Source: Chlorobiales bacterium (lineage in GTDB: Bacteria; Bacteroidota; Chlorobiia; Chlorobiales; Chlorobiaceae). Taken from it: a DNA stretch of 20,198 nucleotides. The DNA is taken from assembly GCA_022360275.1 (NCBI GenBank), contig JAKSDC010000151.1, positions 1 through 20,198 on the forward strand, written 5' to 3'. Numbering within the stretch: position 1 is the first letter of the stretch; the number at the start of each line of letters is the position of its first letter. The notes below the pieces were generated by a model that ran no database searches, had not been told where the DNA came from, and saw only the letters and a program-made list of their open reading frames with translations. The translations under genes and the position numbers were made by a program. This document shows positions 14,844 to 20,198 of this stretch, piece by piece.

Positions 14844-15634
14844 TTCCTTCTGAGAGACTTTTTGAACTGGTCGATAACGTCCCTGGGCTTATGTGAAATC
14901 TGACCAGGCGGCGGGGCCATTCTTCCGCCGATATCATCCATGTTGATATCGAGATAATAGGTGGGGCTGCCTCCTTTGCTTTCCGGCCTTCTTCCGGTCA
15001 GCGTCTGCTCCATATACTCCTCCATTTCGTCATGATCGAGCTCCTCCCTCAGTCCCGCACTGCCGCCTGCAGCCTTGACAAAGGCTTTTTTGATCGGTTG
15101 AAGCATCTGAGGCTTTTCAATCCCTTGCATATCCAGAGCATACTGCAGTCTTTTGAACGCCACCGTGTCCATAGTCTCGATTTTCTGCACCATCTGCTCG
15201 AACCCCCCGAATCCTTCGGCAAGACTGCGGAGTCTCGGATCAATACTTTCGAAAGGATCTTTGTAGGATTCCGGGCCGACGGGTTTGGAGAATGATTCCG
15301 GAGCTTCAGGAGAAGCCTTCTTTTTTCCGGGCTTTTTGTTTCTTTTTCGCCTGCCGGATAGAAACTCCTCATCCACCTCGTAACCCTCCAACAGCTTGCG
15401 CACTTTTTCATCTTTCATTGCACGGGCCCGCCGGGTGGAAACCGATTCGATTTCGGAACGTCTTCCCTTGAGAAGGGTAAGCCCGAATACGACTCCGAGT
15501 GACGCGAGAAAAATAACAAATGGCAGAAAAACCAGCTCAAAACGCAAACCATACAACGTAACCACTGCAACCTCGGACACAATAAGCAAAACCGACAAAC
15601 CTATGACAATCCTCGCAACCGAACGTTCACTCAT
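14840..15634 (-). CDS. Membrane protein of unknown function, coupled to the RNA methyltransferase gene
   Basis: I do not recognise this 264-residue protein. Residues about 8-28 and 33-55 form two hydrophobic helices (VARIVIGLSVLLIVSEVAVV; FELVFLPFVIFLASLGVVFGLTLL), followed by a short basic turn (KGRRSE). The rest is cytoplasmic-looking and charged, with a KRNKKPGKKK lysine patch near 96-105 and a helical tail (about 125-260; FESIDPRLRSLAEGFGGFEQMVQ). Such a layout suits a membrane scaffold or an RNA- or ribosome-contacting adaptor, but that is speculation. Its TGA and the methyltransferase ATG overlap by four bases. Divergent from the U32 gene, it shares a 127-base promoter region with it. 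Confidence 0.72.
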   Translation of the reverse strand: MSERSVARIVIGLSVLLIVSEVAVVTLYGLRFELVFLPFVIFLASLGVVFGLTLLKGRRSEIESVSTRRARAMKDEKVRKLLEGYEVDEEFLSGRRKRNKKPGKKKASPEAPESFSKPVGPESYKDPFESIDPRLRSLAEGFGGFEQMVQKIETMDTVAFKRLQYALDMQGIEKPQMLQPIKKAFVKAAGGSAGLREELDHDEMEEYMEQTLTGRRPESKGGSPTYYLDINMDDIGGRMAPPPGQISHKPRDVIDQFKKSLRRK

Positions 15635-15761
15635 ATGACAACCTGATCTCTATTATCCGAAAATACCCATCACAGCCTTCCGGCTGCACCATAACATTCT
15701 ACACAATTCCTGATAATTTTTATACACTATTGTCTTATAGGATAATTGACCCATACTGACA

Positions 15762-17018
15762 ATGATCACAACCCGAAAACCCGAGCTCATTTCCCCGGCA
15801 GGAGACCGTACCTCGCTTCTGGCCGCACTTCAGGCCGGAGCCGATGCCGTCTACTTCGGGGCTGAGGGATATAACATGCGTGCTGCCAGCCGAAATTTCA
15901 CAAACGACGGTTTTGCCGATATCGCAGACCTCTGCGGAAAGCATGATGCAAAAGCTTATCTGGCACTGAATACCGTAGTTTACGATGATGAACTACGGGA
16001 TGTTCAAAAAACGGTAGAAGCAGCGAAAAAATCAGGCCTTAATGCCGTTATCTGCTGGGATATGTCGGTCATAGAAACATGCAGGGAAATCGGCATGCCG
16101 ATTCATATTTCAACGCAGGCATCGGTCAGTAATTACAATGCAGTACGGTTGTATGCTTCTCTCGGGGCAAAGATGGTCGTACCCGCACGTGAACTTACGC
16201 TCGAACAGATCCGCAGTATCACCAGCAGTATCCTCCAGGACCGGCTTGATGTCGCCCTCGAATGCTTCGCACACGGGGCCATGTGCATGGCCGTCTCGGG
16301 AAGATGCTTTCTTTCACAGGACATTTTCGGTCGTTCCGCCAATCGCGGGGAATGTATGCAGCCTTGCAGGCGCAGCTATCTTGTTATCGAGACCGAAGAC
16401 GGTCATGAACTGGAGCTGGGCACCGACACGGTGATGAACCCCAAGGATCTTTGCACCATCGGCTTTATCGACCAGCTTATCGAAGCCGGTATTACCGGAT
16501 TTAAAATCGAAGGCCGGAACAGAAGCCCTGAATATGTCCACACCACCACGGCATGTTATCGAAAAGCGATCGATTGTGTTACTGAGCACGGCCGCGAAAA
16601 GGATTTCAGTCAAACATTCGCAGCATTGACAAAAGACCTGACAAAAGAACTTGAAAAAGTCTATAACCGGGGCTTTTCCAAGGGCTTTTACTTCGGACGC
16701 CCTGTCTATGCCTGGACAAAAGAGCATGGATCGCTTGCCACGGAAAAAAAGGTCTATACAGGAACCGTTCAGAAATATTATCCCAGGGCAGGCGTTGCAG
16801 AAATACTGGTTCATACAAGAGGAATACACAAAAACGAAAAGCTTTCAATACAGGGCTCTACAACCGGGCTCGTCACTCTGATTGCAAAATCCTTGCGGGT
16901 GGACGATCAACCTGCAGGCTCGGCCCTGAAAGGCGACCTCGTAACCATAGCCTGTTCGGAAAAAGTCCGGAAAAACGACAAGGTGTATGTGCTGGAGAAC
17001 GCAGAAAAAGAAGCCTGA
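15762..17018 (+). CDS. Peptidase U32 family protein (TrhP/YegQ-like tRNA hydroxylation)
   Basis: The 418-residue protein has the U32 signature ECFAHGAMCMAVSGRCFLS (167-185) with Cys168, Cys175 and Cys182, and GECMQPC (Cys198 and Cys202), cysteines thought to carry an Fe-S cluster in this family. The N-terminal half, from ELISPAGDRTSLLAALQAGADAVYFG, is a TIM-barrel-like fold. The C-terminal part (about 320-410) is a small beta-barrel. In E. coli the paralogues TrhP and RlhA make 5-hydroxyuridine in tRNA and 5-hydroxycytidine in 23S rRNA; the length and sequence favour TrhP-like, but the substrate is inferred. It is not evidently a protease despite the family name. ATG 15762 has a weak ribosome site. 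Confidence 0.85.
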   Translation: MITTRKPELISPAGDRTSLLAALQAGADAVYFGAEGYNMRAASRNFTNDGFADIADLCGKHDAKAYLALNTVVYDDELRDVQKTVEAAKKSGLNAVICWDMSVIETCREIGMPIHISTQASVSNYNAVRLYASLGAKMVVPARELTLEQIRSITSSILQDRLDVALECFAHGAMCMAVSGRCFLSQDIFGRSANRGECMQPCRRSYLVIETEDGHELELGTDTVMNPKDLCTIGFIDQLIEAGITGFKIEGRNRSPEYVHTTTACYRKAIDCVTEHGREKDFSQTFAALTKDLTKELEKVYNRGFSKGFYFGRPVYAWTKEHGSLATEKKVYTGTVQKYYPRAGVAEILVHTRGIHKNEKLSIQGSTTGLVTLIAKSLRVDDQPAGSALKGDLVTIACSEKVRKNDKVYVLENAEKEA

Positions 17019-17114
17019 ATCCAGAAACCGGGACACGCTGTTACCCTACCAGCGAAGCGGTACCCGCAATTCCATCCGTTTATCCAGCCATCATGCCACA
17101 TTCAACGGTACCTG

Positions 17115-17132
17115 TGTCAACTTTCTGTGACA
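17115..17132. promoter_or_regulatory. Operator-like inverted repeat upstream of the hydrogenase operon
   Basis: TGTCA (17115-17119), an 8-base spacer and TGACA (17128-17132) form an 18-base dyad 81 bases before the hydB start codon. TTGAAG (17148-17153) and TACATT (17169-17174), 15 bases apart, may be a weak promoter downstream of it. The half-sites loosely resemble CRP/FNR-class sites but do not match a specific one. Confidence 0.28.
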
Positions 17133-17213
17133 TAACATTGTTAGCTTTTGAAGTGAATTTTTTTAGTGTACATTGGTCACAGCCAACAACACCTTTGAAC
17201 CGGAGCTTTACCG

Positions 17214-18293
17214 ATGATCTACAAAGTTATAGCCAAACCGGAGTTCGAGAAATTTATCGATGCCCTTGTCAGGGAAAATCTTTCGTTCGGGCCCAAACAA
17301 GTCGATACCGATAAAAACGGAGAACCGATCTATCAGTTCAAAGAGGTTCACTCCGTCAGTGATATTGCGTTTGATTATACCGCAACCCACTCCTCGGCCA
17401 AACACTTGCTGATGCCTTTCAGAGAGAATCTTTCACATTTCACCTACACTGATGGCGACTGGGAGCAGGAAATTGCCTATGAGGTCAAACCTCTTGTTTT
17501 GATAGGCCTCAGACCTTGCGATATAAGCGCGATAAACGTTCTCGACAGCGTTCTGCTCAACGGACATTTTCCATCGCCTTACTACCTTGCCAGGCGTAAA
17601 AACACCTTTATCATCGGTATGGACCACCTCCCCCTTCCCGATTGTTTTTGCAAGTCTCTGAACCACCACACGGTAAGTCACGGATTTAACCTTTTCTGTT
17701 CGGACATAGGCGACAGCTACTACCTTTCCATCAACTCATCAAAAGCTTACAACTACCTCAAGGAGTTCCGGGTAGAGGACCCCTCGTATGATGACGACTG
17801 TAAGCTTATCGAGCGGCGCAAGCTGATCAAGCAGAGTTTTAGAACCGACGTCGAAGTTAGCGGACTCCCAAGCTTTCTTGATATTGAATTCGACTCCCCA
17901 ATCTGGACCAAATGGGGCGACAAGTGCCTTAACTGCGGTACCTGTGCCATGGTTTGCCCCACCTGTTACTGCTATAACATGGAAGACCGTCCCGATATCG
18001 ACCTGCAGGGATCGTCCCGGCAAAAACAATTATACTCTTGCAATCTTGTTGATTTTGCGGAGGTTGCCGGAGGACATAATTTCAGACCGAAAAACGGCGA
18101 CAGGCTGAAATACCGTTATTATCACCATTACCTTGGATTTGCTGAAAACGCCAATCAGCCGATCTGTGTGGGATGCAACCGATGCGGAAGGGCCTGTCTT
18201 GCCGACATCAATCCCAAAGATGTCATTAATGATCTCAGAATGGAGAAAGAATCATGCATGATATGCGTTTCAGAATCCCCGGACAAGACGTAA
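17214..18293 (+). CDS. hydB: Group 3b [NiFe]-hydrogenase/sulfhydrogenase beta subunit (Fe-S protein)
   Basis: This 359-residue electron-transfer subunit has two C-terminal [4Fe-4S] motifs: CLNCGTCAMVCPTC (Cys238, 241, 244 and 248) and CVGCNRCGRAC (Cys318, 321, 324 and 328). GLRPCD (97-103) and PDCFCKS (142-148) are typical of the HydB/AsrA-like family. It carries electrons between the diaphorase subunit (gamma) and the hydrogenase module. CGGAG at 17201-17205 supports the ATG at 17214. It is the first gene of a four-gene operon, and its end overlaps hydG by 40 bases. The AsrA subunit of sulfite reductase is similar, but the downstream hydrogenase subunits settle the call. Confidence 0.9.
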   Translation: MIYKVIAKPEFEKFIDALVRENLSFGPKQVDTDKNGEPIYQFKEVHSVSDIAFDYTATHSSAKHLLMPFRENLSHFTYTDGDWEQEIAYEVKPLVLIGLRPCDISAINVLDSVLLNGHFPSPYYLARRKNTFIIGMDHLPLPDCFCKSLNHHTVSHGFNLFCSDIGDSYYLSINSSKAYNYLKEFRVEDPSYDDDCKLIERRKLIKQSFRTDVEVSGLPSFLDIEFDSPIWTKWGDKCLNCGTCAMVCPTCYCYNMEDRPDIDLQGSSRQKQLYSCNLVDFAEVAGGHNFRPKNGDRLKYRYYHHYLGFAENANQPICVGCNRCGRACLADINPKDVINDLRMEKESCMICVSESPDKT

Positions 18294-19171
18294 ACCGGGA
18301 GCCTTTTGCCCAGAATGTTCCGGATTTTCACTACAGGTCTGCAGTCATGCAAACCGACAGGGGATATAAATGCAGAATCACAAATATTGTACCTCTGACC
18401 GACCAGGAAAAGCTGTTTCAGCTCAGGATTCTCGACCCTGACGAAAGAAACCTTTTCAGGTTTCGACCGGGACAGTTTCTCATGCTCCAGGTGCCGGGTT
18501 ACGGCGAGGTCCCTATCTCGATTTCAAGCTCGACGAGCAATAACGAACAGGTAGAGTTATGCATCAGAAAAGCCGGACATGTCACCGGCGCCCTTTTCCA
18601 TGCTCGTGAAGGCGCCCACGTCGCTATCAGGGGCCCGTTCGGTTCATCGTTCCCCATGGAGGAAATGATGGATCGAAATGTGATTCTCGTCGCGGGAGGC
18701 CTTGGTATCGCCCCGCTTCGTGCTCCACTTTTCTGGATCAATGACCATAGAGACCGTTACCGGGATGTGCATATGCTCTACGGAACGAAAGAGCCGTCCC
18801 AGATGCTCTTCACCTACCAGTTTGAGGAATGGAAGAAAATCAACCATATAGATCTGCACACCATCGTCGAACATGGGTCGCCGGAGTGGAATGGGAGAAC
18901 AGGAATGATCACGGAACTTTTCGGTGAAATTACCATAGACCCGGAAAACACCTACGCCATTGTCTGCGGGCCGCCCGTCATGTTCAAGTTTGTCTGTAAT
19001 TACCTCGATAAACAGGGTATCCCCATGAACCGTATGTTTGTTTCTCTTGAACGGCGTATGCATTGCGGAATGGGAAAATGCTGCCGCTGTATGGTTGGAT
19101 CGACATTTACCTGCGTGGACGGACCGGTTTTCGATTACTGGTCGGTCATGAATCTTAAAGAAGCGATTTAA
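18254..19171 (+). CDS. hydG: Group 3b [NiFe]-hydrogenase/sulfhydrogenase gamma subunit (FAD/NAD(P)H reductase)
   Basis: The 305-residue product belongs to the ferredoxin-NADP reductase-like HydG family. The FAD domain contains FRFRPGQFLMLQVPGYGEVPISISSS (68-93). The NAD(P) domain has VAGGLGIAPLR (146-156), a P-loop-like dinucleotide motif, and a late YAIVCGPPVMFKF (234-246). The C-terminal CGMGKCCRCMVG plus a later Cys (271, 276, 279 and 287) binds a [2Fe-2S] cluster. It exchanges electrons with NAD(P)H and passes them through HydB. The ATG at 18254 overlaps hydB by 40 bases, and GGAG at 18242-18245 is within range of a ribosome site. The Cys pair at 276-277 is a minor oddity. Confidence 0.91.
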   Translation: MHDMRFRIPGQDVNREPFAQNVPDFHYRSAVMQTDRGYKCRITNIVPLTDQEKLFQLRILDPDERNLFRFRPGQFLMLQVPGYGEVPISISSSTSNNEQVELCIRKAGHVTGALFHAREGAHVAIRGPFGSSFPMEEMMDRNVILVAGGLGIAPLRAPLFWINDHRDRYRDVHMLYGTKEPSQMLFTYQFEEWKKINHIDLHTIVEHGSPEWNGRTGMITELFGEITIDPENTYAIVCGPPVMFKFVCNYLDKQGIPMNRMFVSLERRMHCGMGKCCRCMVGSTFTCVDGPVFDYWSVMNLKEAI

Positions 19172-19181
19172 GGAGTCTGCC

Positions 19182-19946
19182 GTGCAACATCTCGGGTTCT
19201 CTCATAAAAACATCAAAATAGGCTCATTTGATTTTACCTGTTGTGAAGGCTGCCAGTTGCAGCTTGCCAACCGTGAATCAACCCTTCCCGCTTTCCTTGA
19301 ACTGCTCGACATCCGCAATTTCCGGGAGATATCTTCGGAAAGGCATGATGACTATGACATCGCTCTGGTTGAAGGCAGCATTACCAGAGAAGACGAGGTT
19401 GAGCGCCTGAAAACCATACGGAAAAACGCCAAGGTGCTGATTGCTTACGGTAGCTGTGCCTGTTTCGGCGGCGTCAACAGTTTGAAAAACAACTTTCCGA
19501 TTGAAGAAACGGTACGCGAAGTCTATGGCAGCCACCCTGTTGATACCTTGCCTGTCCGCAGGGTCAGTGACGTTGTCAAAGTGGACTTTTCAATCCCCGG
19601 CTGCCCGGTATCCAAGGAAGAAGTTGAACGGATTATTGTCAGCGTTGCTACCGGCTCTATGATCAATCTGCCGAAATATCCCGTATGCGTCGAGTGCAAG
19701 CAACGGCTCAACACCTGCCTGTTCGATCTTGGTGAGATTTGTCCCGGTCCCATCACCAGAGCTGGCTGCGATGCAGTCTGTACCACCGGAAAAACCGCCT
19801 GCCTGGGCTGCCGCGGCCCTGCAGATGATATCAACTTTGAGTCGTTCATGCAGCTAGTAGCCGACCAGAAGCTGAGCCCCGAAGATCTTGATGAAAAGCT
19901 TGGATTTTATAACTGTTTCGAAGAATTCCGTCATGACAAAAGTTGA
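19182..19946 (+). CDS. hydD: Group 3b [NiFe]-hydrogenase small (delta) subunit
   Basis: This 254-residue small subunit begins at GTG 19182, chosen because AAGGAG (19170-19175) precedes it and no ATG is near. Proximal [4Fe-4S] ligands are Cys21 and Cys24 (CCEGCQ), Cys92 (YGSCACFGG) and Cys141 (PGCP). The C-terminal part carries eight further cysteines (169, 172, 179, 187, 196, 200, 207 and 210) for the medial and distal clusters, as in cytoplasmic group 3 enzymes. There is no Tat signal, so it is a cytoplasmic enzyme, unlike uptake hydrogenases. Ten bases separate it from hydG, and it overlaps hydA by 14. Confidence 0.93.
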   Translation: MQHLGFSHKNIKIGSFDFTCCEGCQLQLANRESTLPAFLELLDIRNFREISSERHDDYDIALVEGSITREDEVERLKTIRKNAKVLIAYGSCACFGGVNSLKNNFPIEETVREVYGSHPVDTLPVRRVSDVVKVDFSIPGCPVSKEEVERIIVSVATGSMINLPKYPVCVECKQRLNTCLFDLGEICPGPITRAGCDAVCTTGKTACLGCRGPADDINFESFMQLVADQKLSPEDLDEKLGFYNCFEEFRHDKS

Positions 19947-20198
19947 TTGTAATATCGATGTCCACCATCTGACACGGGTTGAAGGACACGGCACTATTCA
20001 CATAACAATAAAAGAAGGAAAACTGGTCGAGGCGACCTGGGCTGTTGGCGAAACCCAAAGGTTTTTCGAGATGATGGTCAAGGGAATGAGCGCCGAGAGA
20101 GTTCCGTTCCTCACTTCCAGGATCTGCGGCATCTGCTCGATCAGTCATGCACTGGCCAGCATCAGAGCTCTCGAACGTGCCATGGAGATTACTGTTCC
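19933..20198 (+). CDS. hydA: Group 3b [NiFe]-hydrogenase large (alpha) subunit, partial at right edge
   Basis: The first 88 codons are present before the window ends. MTKVDCNIDVHHLTRVEGHG shows the conserved RVEGHG, and RICGICSISH (63-72) is the L1 motif with Cys65 and Cys68, which hold the Ni-Fe site together with a C-terminal Cys pair not seen here. The start overlaps the hydD end by 14 bases. Type 3b large subunits have a C-terminal extension removed by a maturation protease; that gene, and the hyp genes, are outside the window. hydA would be the last of the four structural genes. Confidence 0.93.
   Translation, partial: MTKVDCNIDVHHLTRVEGHGTIHITIKEGKLVEATWAVGETQRFFEMMVKGMSAERVPFLTSRICGICSISHALASIRALERAMEITV

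Noticed and set aside
17214..19171. Anaerobic sulfite reductase subunits AsrA/AsrB instead of hydrogenase beta/gamma
   Set aside because: AsrA and AsrB are related in sequence, but the next two genes are clearly a [NiFe]-hydrogenase small and large subunit rather than a sirohaem AsrC.

Overview
The window reads as bacterial chromosome, most likely from a green sulfur bacterium (Chlorobiota/Chlorobiaceae). This is an inference from gene content and style: a four-gene cytoplasmic group 3b [NiFe]-hydrogenase cluster, G+C close to 50 %, a lineage-style membrane protein I cannot assign, and short degenerate 7- and 8-base tandem repeats between or at the ends of genes. No rRNA, tRNA, CRISPR array, transposase or phage gene was seen. 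Both ends of the window cut a gene.

Left third (1-6300). A SIMPL-domain protein runs off the left edge on the minus strand. Divergent from it is a plus-strand run of three genes: an ECHDC3-type crotonase-fold protein lacking both hydratase glutamates, a GCS2-type amidoligase, and an AstE/AspA-type zinc hydrolase whose start overlaps the end of the amidoligase gene. Convergent to these on the minus strand are a GT4 glycosyltransferase, whose last codons and stop lie inside a 7-base tandem repeat, and a free-standing YbaK-type tRNA-editing protein.

Middle (6200-13700). On the minus strand lie an outer-membrane beta-barrel protein with a clear promoter and terminator, a patatin-like phospholipase and a class 3 aldehyde dehydrogenase. 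A divergent spacer with an 8-base tandem repeat leads to a plus-strand TerC-family gene that appears to have lost its central half by an in-frame deletion between the two internal repeats of the family. Next is a LonB-like protease (P-loop and Ser-Lys dyad visible) translationally coupled to a tandem universal stress protein. A 63-codon remnant of a MarC-family gene follows.

Right third (13600-20198). On the minus strand are a small WxxGxW-repeat lipoprotein, a TrmH/SpoU-type RNA methyltransferase and, coupled to it, a two-helix membrane protein of unknown function. On the plus strand are a peptidase-U32-family (TrhP/YegQ-like) protein and then hydB-hydG-hydD-hydA, a tightly overlapping operon for a soluble bidirectional NAD(P)-linked hydrogenase/sulfhydrogenase, with the catalytic large subunit cut by the right edge.

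The items most worth a second look are the shortened TerC, the amidoligase/zinc-hydrolase pair with its neighbouring non-canonical crotonase, and the two microsatellite-like repeats, one of which rewrites the end of a protein.
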